Assembly: GCA_943704525.1 (NCBI GenBank)
Contig: CALSCQ010002076.1
Span: 1 to 25,263, forward strand
Length of the DNA: 25,263 nt
Origin: Pigoraptor vietnamica
Lineage: Eukaryota; Opisthokonta; Filasterea
Direction: 5' to 3'
Shown: positions 1 to 9,200 of the stretch, piece by piece
Position numbering within the stretch: the first letter of the stretch is position 1
Layout of the letters: each line of letters opens with the position of its first letter
Made by a program: the position numbers and the translations under genes
Notes under the pieces: generated by a model
Told to the model about the DNA's origin: nothing
The model's database searches: none
The model's input: only the letters and a program-made list of their open reading frames with translations

Positions 1-79
1 CCCCCCAAAATACACACACACATACACCACGCATACACGTACGCATACAGAGTAGACACAATATAGCAAGGGGTCCCAC
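1..79 (-). other. Putative second intron of the TTC5-like gene (partial)
   Basis: Similarity to TTC5 stops at the codon ending at 80, and the next bases on the minus strand read GTGGGA, a possible 5' splice site. The remaining sequence to the window edge is TG-rich on the minus strand (CA-rich on plus, with a run of C at 1-6) and has no TPR-like coding. The reading frame happens to stay open to the edge, so the intron call rests on loss of similarity and composition rather than on a stop codon. The acceptor lies outside the window. Confidence 0.45.
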
Positions 80-519
80 ATGGTTCAGGGCACCGGAGAA
101 GCAGTTGCGCGCGCCTTCGATGTCGCCCTTCTTCCAGAAGCACTCGCCCAGCGAATTCCACGCGTCAATGAACTTGGGGTCGAGCTTCACAGCACGCGAC
201 AGGGACTCCTCCGCCTCACGATCGTACTCAGGGAGCACGTTCAGAGCGCGGCCGCGAAGATAGTTGAGCACAGGGTTGGACCGGTGCGCATCTGCGCATA
301 GCAAACGGCTGAGTTGCGCGCATAACTTGCGAGCGGAGAAAACGCATTCAACGCACCTACGAGGGGATTGACAACTTCGAGGGCCTTCTTCAGCTCTGCA
401 GCGAGAATCGCGCCCTTCTTGGACGCCTGGGAGACATCCCTCTTTTCGAAAAAGTGGTCGCGCAAGTGGTACACTGCGTCAACAGCGGCCGTTGCACTCG
501 CGACATCCGCGGCAGCCAT
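80..519 (-). CDS. TTC5: TTC5/STRAP-like TPR protein, 5' exons (partial)
   Basis: Two exons, 357-519 and 80-291, encode the first 125 residues of a TPR protein resembling metazoan TTC5 (STRAP). Known roles of that family are p300/p53 stress-response cofactor and recognition of nascent tubulin in tubulin mRNA autoregulation. The N-terminal helix contains [20 protein letters not shown], which parallels the TTC5 segment that begins with a similar Y-x-F-R-D-x-x-F-E. Exon 2 contains [17 protein letters not shown], then a clear TPR with [18 protein letters not shown]. The ATG at 519 was chosen because it sits directly before the conserved helix, with G at -3 and G at +4; upstream Met codons in the open frame precede unrelated sequence. 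Splicing 292-356 restores the frame across the junction. The rest of the gene lies off the low-coordinate edge. Family assignment is from remembered homology and is fairly secure; function in this organism is inferred. Confidence 0.78.
292..356 (-). other. 65-bp spliceosomal intron in the TTC5-like gene
   Basis: The two halves of the TTC5-like coding region are in different frames. A phase-1 intron with donor G|GTGCGT at 356 and acceptor TATGCGCAG|AT at 292 joins them, giving [20 protein letters not shown] across the junction, which keeps the TTC5 pattern. No other GT-AG pair I tried in this stretch gives a continuous alignment. This is the only intron in the window supported at both ends, and it shows that the organism uses the spliceosome. 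Confidence 0.75.
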
Positions 520-858
520 TTCCCCTACAAGCAACGCAAGGACAGCAGCGCTATAACAGGCAGGAAAGCAAGGCAGAGTGAAGCGCAGAGGACAGACAAA
601 GTGCCGGTGGTTTGTGCGAGCCAACGTTTTCCTTCTGCTGGCGATGTTCATCAAGCCAATTGTACCTTGCACATTCCATCCACACGTAACACCGGTTGTT
701 ACGCAGTTCAAAAAAAAAAACAGATTGATGATTTATGGACCGACGACGACGGTGGCCGACGGCTCCAACAAAAAAACGCCGCGCGCGCGCAGAGAAGACG
801 ACAAGGCACGCAATACGCATCGGCACGCACAGCCGCCGGGAATGCAGGACGGCGTCCC
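520..858. other. Intergenic spacer: ODAD3 3' UTR and TTC5 promoter/5' UTR
   Basis: These 339 bp hold no supported gene. On the minus strand they contain the end of the ODAD3 transcript and the start of the TTC5 transcript. Visible items are a CATAAA hexamer at 732-737 (a known weak variant of the poly(A) signal, about 120 bp past the ODAD3 stop), an A-run on the plus strand at about 711-720, an alternating GC run at about 780-789, and a perfect inverted repeat GTAACA-N5-TGTTAC around 687-703, about 170 bp before the TTC5 ATG. No canonical AATAAA is present on the minus strand. Confidence 0.5.
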
Positions 859-2514
859 TCACTTTCCCTTTGGCGCCGCGGGAGGCGCCTGCGCACCGCC
901 GCCGCCGCCACCGCCACCGCCCGGCTGTCGCTTGGGTTTCTTGCCCTTGCGGCGCTTGTCCTGGTGGTGGTGAACAATCTGGTACGCCTGCTTCTTCATC
1001 GCATCGCGGTCCTGGAGCTCGTCCTCGCCGACGTTGTCGTCGTCCGAGGACGAGAAGAGCAGCTCGGCCGTCGCGCCGGTCGCCTCCAACAGCCGGTCGG
1101 GCAGCTTGATGCGGACGTTGTGCTCTGGGAGCGAAATGGGGGGCGGGTGGCGCGCCGGGTCGGCCGTCATCTGGCCCTCGCGCTCGTCGATCTTGGCGAG
1201 GATCTTCAGGAGACGCGTCTCGATCAGCGCGAGCGCGTCGCCCATGTTCTCTTCCGTGACCGTCGGCATGGCCTGCTCGCCCTCGACCTGGCCGATCTTG
1301 TTCGCGAGGTGCTGCACGCCGGCCTTCGCGTTCACAATGACGCGGCTCACGCGCAAGAGGCTTTCGCCCTTCTTGTCGCGACGCTCCGTCGCCTCGCGCA
1401 CGCGACGCTCGAGCTCGTCGACCAGCTGCCGCCCGCCCGACTGCACCTCCCCGGAGTACTTGAGCTCGTTCAGCTGGGCCAGGAGCGCGTTCTTCTCCTC
1501 GGTCAGGCGCACAATAGCGACCTCGTTGTCCTCCTGAAGCTTCGCGAGGTGCGTCTGCGTGTTGCCCTGCGTCATGAACTTGTCGATCACCTCCGTCATC
1601 TCCGAGATGCCCGTCGCCTCCTTGATCTTGCGGAAGGCCTCCTCGTACGTCGTCAGCTTCTTCTCCTGTTCCTCGTCAGGCACCTTGACCGCGTTGCCGG
1701 CGGCGCCTTCGTCCTCGCCCTCGACGACCTGCAACCGCTGCTGTCGCTTCTCCATCTTCTCGGTCGACTCGAGAACGCTTCGCACCATCTCCTTACGCTC
1801 CTTAAGCTCCCGCTCGCGCGCCTTGCGCTCCTCCGCCAAAAACTGCTCGAAATTGTGCAGCTCGAACCGCGTCACCTCCTTCGCGTGCTGCGCGTCCCGC
1901 GACACGACCTGCAGCGCCTCCAATTCCTTCGCCTTCGCCCGAATCGCCGCCTCGAGCATAGCGAGCTGATTGTCGTACGTCAGGCGCTCCTCCTGCAGCC
2001 GCTGCTGGATCGCCTCGTACGTCTTGCGGATGCTCTGCGCCTCGCTGTACTTGATGAGCGCCTTCTCGAGCCGATTTTCGAGACCGCGTATCCGCGCGAG
2101 TTGCGGCGACTCCTCCTCCGTCTTCTTCAGGCTCTTCTCCTCCCTCTCTAAGTCCTCAAGGCGGTCTTCGAGCTGCTGCGACTCTTCCTCCTTCGACGTG
2201 ATGATGTCGCTGAGCTCGTCGGCGCGCTTTCGCAACGTGTTGACCTTGTACTCGAGCTTGCCGATGGGATCGCTCCCAAACGACGCCTCGTCGCTGCCAC
2301 CGCGAATGTCCCCCTTCGTAATCTTCGAAATGCGCTGCCGAAGGTCCTTGTTGGCCGCGCGAAGGGCGGCGATTTCGTCGCGATTCGCCTTGATGGTCCA
2401 TTGCGAATTTTCGTAATACGCCTTCCGGTCTCCCTCCAGCAGCGCAAACCGCCGCTTCAAGTTCTCGAGCTCATCTTCCGGGTTGCCGGACGACGCCGAC
2501 ACGGCCGCAGCCAT
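859..2514 (-). CDS. ODAD3: Outer dynein arm docking complex subunit ODAD3/CCDC151, complete
   Basis: A complete, intronless gene for a 551-residue coiled-coil protein. Family role: CCDC151/ODAD3 attaches outer dynein arms to axonemal doublet microtubules, so it acts in motile cilia or flagella. Signatures match the human protein in order: LLEGDRKAYYENSQW (residues 25-39), GLENRLEKA (144-152), ELEALQVVSRDA, a KEATG segment before KFMTQGN, LNELKYSGE near the middle, PEHNVRIKLPDRLLEATG, then a serine/acidic patch SSSDDDNVGEDE. Nearly the whole chain is heptad-rich coiled coil. Length is close to the 595 of human. The C-terminus is lysine/arginine-rich, then has nine glycines (residues 532-540) and a short Pro/Ala/Lys end, which I do not recall in the human protein. 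The ATG at 2514 has A at -3 and G at +4. An RFX X-box-like site lies about 355 bp upstream. Identification is confident; lack of introns is seen directly. Confidence 0.92.
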   Translation of the reverse strand: MAAAVSASSGNPEDELENLKRRFALLEGDRKAYYENSQWTIKANRDEIAALRAANKDLRQRISKITKGDIRGGSDEASFGSDPIGKLEYKVNTLRKRADELSDIITSKEEESQQLEDRLEDLEREEKSLKKTEEESPQLARIRGLENRLEKALIKYSEAQSIRKTYEAIQQRLQEERLTYDNQLAMLEAAIRAKAKELEALQVVSRDAQHAKEVTRFELHNFEQFLAEERKARERELKERKEMVRSVLESTEKMEKRQQRLQVVEGEDEGAAGNAVKVPDEEQEKKLTTYEEAFRKIKEATGISEMTEVIDKFMTQGNTQTHLAKLQEDNEVAIVRLTEEKNALLAQLNELKYSGEVQSGGRQLVDELERRVREATERRDKKGESLLRVSRVIVNAKAGVQHLANKIGQVEGEQAMPTVTEENMGDALALIETRLLKILAKIDEREGQMTADPARHPPPISLPEHNVRIKLPDRLLEATGATAELLFSSSDDDNVGEDELQDRDAMKKQAYQIVHHHQDKRRKGKKPKRQPGGGGGGGGGAQAPPAAPKGK

Positions 2515-2643
2515 AGTGCGAGCACGCTCGTTCAGGCGATTCGCCCGCCTGCCGGTCGCGTCCCGCTCAAACCCTCTCTAAAAAGACCGAGCCAACGGGT
2601 GGCTCCCAAACAGTTGACACACACACGGCAAGATACAGACCCT

Positions 2644-2658
2644 GTGAGTGAGTGAGTG

Positions 2659-2692
<34 letters not shown>
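2644..2692. repeat. GTGA/GT microsatellite in the ODAD3 upstream region
   Basis: About four tandem GTGA units run into an uninterrupted (GT)n tract of about a dozen units, some 130-180 bp upstream of the ODAD3 ATG. A short AC run lies nearby at about 2615-2626. On the transcribed strand this is CA-rich. Simple repeats like this are length-polymorphic and can form Z-DNA. Whether it lies in the 5' UTR or the promoter is unknown because the transcription start is not visible. Confidence 0.9.
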
Positions 2693-2713
2693 CGCCACGC
2701 TTTTTTGCGCCGA

Positions 2714-2930
2714 GACGTCACTGCGTTTCTTTACGAGGTTGAATGGTGTTGGTGGTTGTGTGGTCATTTGCCGAGTTGCTACTCTCTTCTGATCACATGG
2801 CCAGTTAGATTGCGTCTCCCAGCAATATTCAGTCAAAATTCATCAAAACTCTCAAATTAACATTATCGTTGCCATGGTGATCTGACCTGCTAATTACGTC
2901 ACGGTGGCGTATGGATGCTGTTTGCGTCAC
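2714..2930 (-). promoter_or_regulatory. Three GTGACG (CRE/bZIP half-site-like) motifs upstream of ODAD3
   Basis: CGTCAC on the plus strand (GTGACG on minus) occurs near 2717, 2898 and 2925. The first is part of GACGTCAC and the second part of TTACGTCA, both close to the CRE/bZIP consensus TGACGTMA. They bracket the X-box-like element in the spacer. The motif is short, and three copies in 220 bp is suggestive rather than decisive. Confidence 0.3.
2868..2881 (-). promoter_or_regulatory. X-box-like RFX binding site upstream of ODAD3
   Basis: The minus strand reads ATCACCATGGCAAC. The RFX X-box consensus is GTNRCC, a 0-3 base spacer, then RGYAAC. The right half-site GGCAAC is perfect, the spacer AT is typical, and the left half-site differs only at its first base. 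It lies 354-367 bp before the ODAD3 ATG. X-boxes control ciliary genes in animals and choanoflagellates, and ODAD3 homologues are strictly ciliary. The match is seen; the function is inferred. Confidence 0.5.
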
Positions 2931-3120
2931 TACATATATGGAGTGCTTGTCGCCTGAAGTGCGAGTGTATTTGCAAAACTTACGCGTGCAACGAGAAAAA
3001 AAAGAAGCGAAAACGAAAAAAGTAAAAACGTAGGAAATGCCGCTTGCGTTTTTGCGAGCTTAACGCGGTACGCAGACGACCCGGCCCGTTTGGGTTACGG
3101 GAGCGTCTCACACACAATGC

Positions 3121-3138
3121 CTCGACACAAGAGTCGAG
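3121..3138 (-). other. Perfect 6-bp stem-loop in the 3' UTR of the giant gene
   Basis: CTCGAC and GTCGAG are perfect complements around a six-base loop, 128-145 bp after the giant gene's stop codon. In RNA it would form a short hairpin. It does not match the histone 3' stem-loop. It could help 3'-end formation or be chance; a 6-bp stem is modest evidence. Confidence 0.3.
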
Positions 3139-3265
3139 TGTCCAGTTTACGGAATTCACACACACAGCGCGCACAGCACAACACACCAAGAAGAAATGTT
3201 CAATGTCAGCGGAACGTCAGACTAGACGTCCGATGTCACAGAGAAGAGAAAGAGAGAGAAGCGCT

Positions 3266-6200
3266 TCAAGCCTCCGACTCGTTCGGGCCCTCAGCACCGC
3301 CCTCCTCAGGTTCGAGGTTGTGCAGCGGCGGCATCTGGAGCATGGCCGGCTGAGGCTGGGCGCCGGGCGGCGCGTCGACCGGAAGAGCAGGGCCAACGCG
3401 GACGCTGCTGGGCGGAAGGAGACCGAGAGCTGCGAGGGACGGCAGGCGGCGCGGGGCCGTCGAAGCCTGTCCGTTCGGAGGCGGAATCGGGAGGCGCTGA
3501 AGCGGGGGAAGGACCATCGCGGGCGGCGCCGGCTGGATCGCCTCGCTCGGGAGGTGACGGCGCTTGGCCTGCCAGTTGACCACGTCGGCGCGAGGGCCGC
3601 GCTGCTGAGCCTTGGGCGACGTCGAGCCCTGTCCGAGTGCAATGGGCGCGACAATCGGGGCCTGGCGGGGCAGCGGCGGCGCCGCGATCTGCTGGATGGC
3701 CGGCTGCATGGGCGAGGCGCCAATGTCCGGCATGTTGAGGAACGGATCCGGGTTGTTGCGCATGGCGACCATCGCGGGCGGGCGCGTCCACGGCTGGCTG
3801 GCGTCCTTCGGGAAGTCCGTCGGCATCGGCATGATCTTCTTGGTCGGCTTCGGGCGGAACCGCAGGTACACGAGCACCGCGACCGTCACAATCACGACAA
3901 AGAGCGAGGCCGGCAGCGCGTAGTAGAGGACAGGAACAGACTCCGGGTTGCCAAAGTTGCCCGAGATCGGCGACGTCGTTTCGGAGCTCGCCAGCGAAGA
4001 GTTGTCCGGGTTCTTGAGCAGGCCGTTGATGAACGTGGCCGTCAGGACGCCCGCACGCGGCGGCAGGGACCCAATCACGTCGAGGATAGTGATCTTCAGC
4101 GTGTTGCTCGCGGTCCACTCGCCGACGTAGCTGTTGCCGAGCGCCTGCGAGAACCGAATCAGCTGGTCGATGTTGGCCTTCGTCGCCACCGGCGGCTTGT
4201 TGGTCGGAATGTCAAACACGAACGTAATGACGTCGCCGGGGCTGTAGTAGTCATCGCCCTGGTCGGGGTCCGAAGCGTAGAACGCGATGACCTTCGGCGC
4301 AGGCGAACGCGTAACGTCCGACACGGGCGACGTCGTCGTGATGGTACGAGCGCGCGGGATGAAGTTCGTCAGCGCACTCGCCGAGAGGCCGGCGAGGTAT
4401 GCCTTCGCGGCGCGCGTCGTCGCGGTTGAGTTGCTCGACGTCACGTAGAACACCATCGTCGCGTATCCGTTGTCCTTGGTCCGCACGAGCACAATGTTCG
4501 CTGTCGTCGTGTTGAGCGTCGTCGAGAGGTTCGAGAGGACCTCGCGCTCGATCGGCAGAGAATACTGCCCGTACTGCACGTTGAGGTCAAGCTGGATATA
4601 GTCGGAAAGCGCGACGTCGTTCGAGAGGTCCGCCGACGTCCCGTTGCCTGTGCCGGCAAAGTTATTCAGGAGCCCGCTCTGGATGGCTGACGGGTTGATG
4701 GTGAGCGCCGTGACGACGTCCGCAGAGCTTCCGAGGGTCTGGCCGGTCGAGTCGAGGATGATGATCTCGAGCTCGTTCGCGGCAAGAGAGTCGCCCGTGC
4801 TGTTCGTGTCACGCACGTACAGACGACCGACGAGGTTTGCCCCGTACTTGGACGTGTCCAGCGGCGGGCACGGCGTGCCATCCGAGCTCTTGAAGCGCGC
4901 GACAAAGTTCGCGCCGAGAGTCTCGGGCTTGTCGAACAGCTTCGCGACCATCTCCTTGGGAATGACGTCGCAATGCTTGAAGTTGACAGGACCGTTAAAG
5001 GCGACAGTGACCACCGACCCGCGCGGAAGGGCCTTGCCAGTGTCCGACGAGTCTGCCTGCTCCTTGTTGATGACGAAGTCCGTAATCTTCGGCAGCGCCG
5101 TTCCCCAGTTGCCAGTCCACTGCGGCGAGAGGGCCTCCGAGGCGCGCGACGTCAGCGCCGCGTTGCGCAGGTTGCCAGACGCGCGGACCTGCAGGCGAAC
5201 GGTAGCGTCGAGCAGCGCGAGAGCGTTGGGGATCGGATGAATGCCCTGCGTGATCGCGATCACAAGCGTGGCGCCGGCGTCGGACCACGTGCCCACATAG
5301 TCCGCGCTCGCGAGAATGCCCGGCATCACGAACACGCGGTCAATGTCGCGCTTCGTGTCAACAAACGGCTGGCTCGTCGGCTCGTTGAACTTCACCGTGA
5401 TCGTGTCGCCGATGCCAAACTCCGAGTCGCGGTTGTTGGGATCCGCCGCAATTACGCTCGCAATGTAAGGTCCGAGGATTTCAACCGACACCTCAATCTT
5501 GGCCGACGCGCAGAGCACCGGCATGCCGAGGTCACAGATCGTGTACGAGATCGTTGCAAGGCCGATGAAGCCCGACGCAGGCGCCGTGTACATAATGGCA
5601 GAACGCACAGCGCCCGAGGCGGCGTCCGTCACGTTGACAATGGTGAGCGTGCCGGGCGGCAAGGGGTCGTCGACCCGCGTGCTCATGTAGTCAATGTTGT
5701 TGTCCACGTCCGTGGCCTTCGGCAGGACGTCGAACGTCTGGCTGGCGTTCGCGAGAAGTCTGATGCCGGTGAGCGAAGAGGCGAGCGGCGCGTCGTTGAC
5801 AGAGTTGACCGTCATGAAGATCTTGGCCTGCGCGCACGCCCCGTTCGAGTCGCACACGCGGTAGCTGAAGGAGACCGAGCCCCACCAGTTGAGCGCGGGC
5901 GTGAAGCGGATGATGCCGTTGAGAGAGTTGAGAGACAACGTCGCGTTCGGCAGCGACCGCTCGACGAGCGAGATGGTCATCTTGCGCTTGTCGCGGTTGT
6001 CGTCAATGTCGTTGACGTAATCCTTGGCAAAGATGAGGTACTCGACGTCCTCGTCCGTCGACACCGTAATGTCCTCCGGAACGGGTGGGTAGTTGACGAA
6101 CGTTACGTTGATGCCCACCTTCGCCAGTGCGCACGCGCCCTCAAGGTCGCAGATGCGGTACGTCACAGAGTCCAGGCCGTAGTAGTACTGATCCGGAACG

Positions 6201-9200
6201 TAGAGCAGCACACCGGTCGCAGGGTCGATCGAAACGACACCGTAAGTCGTCGACTTGAAGACAGACAGAAGATCCCCCGTGAGCGTGTCCTCCACGTCGC
6301 TGACGAGCGGAAGCAGCGGCACCGTGATGTTCGTGTCGCGCTTGAGCGAGACGTTCAGTGCGCGGGCAACCGGCGGGTCGTTGATGGGATCGACGACCAG
6401 CGTAAACGCCGACGACACGCACCCGCTCGAGCTGCAACCCTCGTAACTGACCACCTCGCGGCCATTGAAGTTGTGCGCCGGGACGTAGTGAACGATGCCC
6501 GTGGTTTTGTCGAACGTGAGGACACCGTGAGCCGTCGAGTTGAGCAGGTTGACGTTGGCTGGCGTCATCACATCGTCCGGATCGTACACGTGGGTCATCA
6601 TGTCAAAGTCGACGAACGTGTCCTCGTCGAGGCGAACGCTGAACGCAGACGGCCGCGGGAGGTCATCCACCGACGTGATTGTGACCGAAATCGTCGCCTG
6701 CGCGCACGCCGAGTCCGCGTCGCACACCTTGTAAACGAACGAGTCCGAGCCAAAGTAATCGGCGCCGGGCGTGTACGTGGCAACCATCGTGACAATGTTG
6801 ATCGTCGCAGTGCCGTTCTTGGGCTGCGTCACAATCGACAGCAACGTGCCATCGAGAATGGTCTCGACGTCGGCGACGAGGCCGCCGAAGTCCACCGTCA
6901 CCGGCGTATCCTCCAGGGTCGTCAGGCTGGCGCTTTGCGCCGTCGGCACGTCGTTCACAGAGGCAATGCTCAGAGTCACAGTCGCCGTCGCGCAGAGCAC
7001 CGGCGTGCCAAGGTCGCACACAGTGTACTGGAGCGAGTCGGGCCCGAAGTAGTTGGCCGCCGATGCGTAGCGAACCGTTCCGTTCGTCGCAAGCGACGCC
7101 GAGCCGTGCGTGGGTGCCTTCGAGATTGTGATCTGCGCGCCCGTGAGCGTGTCCTCCTTGTCAAACACAAGCGGAAGAAGGTGGAACCAGACAGGCGTGT
7201 CCTCGCTCGTCGCCACGCTCAGGTCGGCGGCGGTCGGCCCGTCGTTGACCGTGTTGACCGTAACGTCGATCGGCAGCGTGAGGCACGAGAACAGATCGCA
7301 GACAGTCACAACGAACGAGTCCGCGCCGAAATAGTCGGCCGTAGGCGTGTACGTGACAACGCCGCCCGCAACAGTGGCCGCGCCATGCGAGGCCGCCGTC
7401 GTGACCGTGACGTTCGCCGTGTCGAGCACGTTGTCGTAGTCGAACACGTTGGCGAAGACAGGAATGTCGAACGACGTGTCCTCGTCGAGCGTGATGTGGT
7501 CCCACTGCCACGTGTTCTTCTTCATCGGCGGGTCGTTGACGGCCACAAGCGAGAGGATGGACGTGACGACGTTGGACGCCGCCATGCTCAGATCCTTCAC
7601 AACGAGCGTAATGACGCGCGCCGTGACGTTGGGGTTGTGGTCGACAATCGTGTAGCGAATGTTCTGCAACACAGTCTCCCACTCCGCAATAGTCGCGACA
7701 CCCGTCAAAGTGAGCGTGCCCGTCGCGTTGTTTCCGCTAATCTTGTTCGAGATGCCCGCGGGAACGTACAGGCTCTCCTGGCCGGCGCTCAGGATAGTCG
7801 TCAGAGTGACCGTTGCCGTCGCCATCTTCGTGTCGTCCGTGTCCGTGATGCGCACCTCGGGGAACACGAGGGCAGACGAGCGCTCGACGACAAACGTGTT
7901 GTAGGTGGTGGCCGTCGTCGCATCCGCAAAGAGCTTGGGCGCGTCGTTGACCAGCACAATCGCGATCGTCGAGTAGAGGCGAATGCTGACGGCAGAGCCG
8001 TCCGAAACGTCGACCGAGAGGACACGGTTCGCGGGGTTCGGCTCGTCGGCAGTGTTCAGGTACCGGACGGTGCGCAGCACCGTCTCGAAGTCGGACGCGG
8101 GCGCCGAGCCAGTGATCGTGAGAGTGCCGCTGGCGTACGAAGCCGTCAGCGACGTTCCAGACGCGTCGGCCGAGAGGCTCTCGAGGGCGCCGTCCGGCGG
8201 CGACGAGACGAACGTCACCGTCACCGAGGCGAGCAGAGGCGAGTCCACGTCCACAATGGTGGCCGCGGCATCGACAATCGCCACCGCCGCGCCTTCCTCC
8301 GTGAACGAGGTCGAGTAGTTGCGGCCCGACGGCGTGCCGTTCAGGTCCACGATCGGCGCGTCGTTCACAGCCTGGAACGTGATGATGACCTCGGCGTAGT
8401 CGCTCGTCGCAGCGCCGTCGTTGACCGCAATGCGCACGTCGCGGGGCGAAGTGTTCGGGTTGCCCGGCTTCGCGTTAGCATTCGAGTAAGTCACTGTCTT
8501 CAGCACCTTCACAAAGTTGGCGACAGAGTCGGGTCCAGTGAGCGTGAGGCGGCCGTTGGCGTAAGCCTTCGTGATCGACGTGCCCGTGACCACAGCGTCA
8601 AGCACCTCCGCGGCGCCGTCCGGCATCGCCTGAAGTTCGGCGTAAGCGCTGGCCATCTGTGCGTTGTCCGAGTCATCGATGGCGAGGTTGTTCGTCGCGA
8701 GGGTGAGAACTCCGCCCTCCACGTAAGTGAGCGCAAGGTCGCGCGACACGGACGTGCTGTTGAGCGTGAGCACCGGCACGTCGTTGACGTACTGGATGGT
8801 CACGCTGCAGTAGGCAGTGACGGAGTGGAACGTCCCGTCGTAGACGACGAACGACACCGTGCGCTGGCCCGGGGTCGCGGGCTCGTCGGCAACGTTCTCG
8901 TAGACGACCAGCTTGAGCGCCGCTTCGTAATCGGCGACCGTCGCCGCACCCGAGAGTGTCAGCGTCCACGACGCACCAGTGTAGCTCGACGTAATGCCCG
9001 TGGGAAGTGTCCCAGCGACGACAAGACGCTCGTTCGCGCCGTCCTTGGCGTTCGTAATCTTCACGACTGCACTCTGCTGCATGAAGTTGCCAGTGTCCGC
9101 GTCGCGGAGAGAGAGATCCGTACCGAGCACCACCGAGGGGCCCTCCTCGACGAAAGTCACAGAGGCGTTCACGTTGCTGCCGTTGAGGCGCAAGACCGGC

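Larger units (their letters stand above)
2515..3265. other. Intergenic spacer: 3' UTR of the giant gene and ODAD3 promoter/5' UTR
   Basis: About 750 bp with no supported gene. Reading along the minus strand from the giant gene's stop, it contains a CT-rich stretch (3239-3262), AC/GT-rich sequence (3155-3187), a perfect stem-loop (3121-3138), a T-rich tract (A-rich on plus, about 2995-3030), a TATA-like CATATATGTA (2931-2940), two GTGACG sites, the X-box-like site, a less GC-rich stretch (2730-2870), a third GTGACG site, then the GT/GTGA microsatellite and ODAD3 leader. No AATAAA or ATTAAA is seen on the minus strand. Confidence 0.6.

Noticed and set aside
520-711. Longer N-terminus for the TTC5-like protein from a Met at 711
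   Set aside because: The extra residues show no similarity to TTC5, and the Met at 519 directly precedes the conserved first helix with a good start context.
454-2151. A 565-codon plus-strand open frame over ODAD3
   Set aside because: It overlaps the TTC5 exon and ODAD3 in antisense, is Leu/Arg-rich and has no recognisable family. ODAD3 on the minus strand is secure.
3089-3353. Small plus-strand open frames in the 3' UTR of the giant gene
   Set aside because: Low-complexity and AC-rich translation, no similarity, and overlap with the coding end of the giant gene.
4985-5035. GSVV in copy 2 of the membrane-proximal module as a SEA autocleavage site
   Set aside because: It lies in a beta strand of a different module, not at the SEA turn, and the following residues do not fit.
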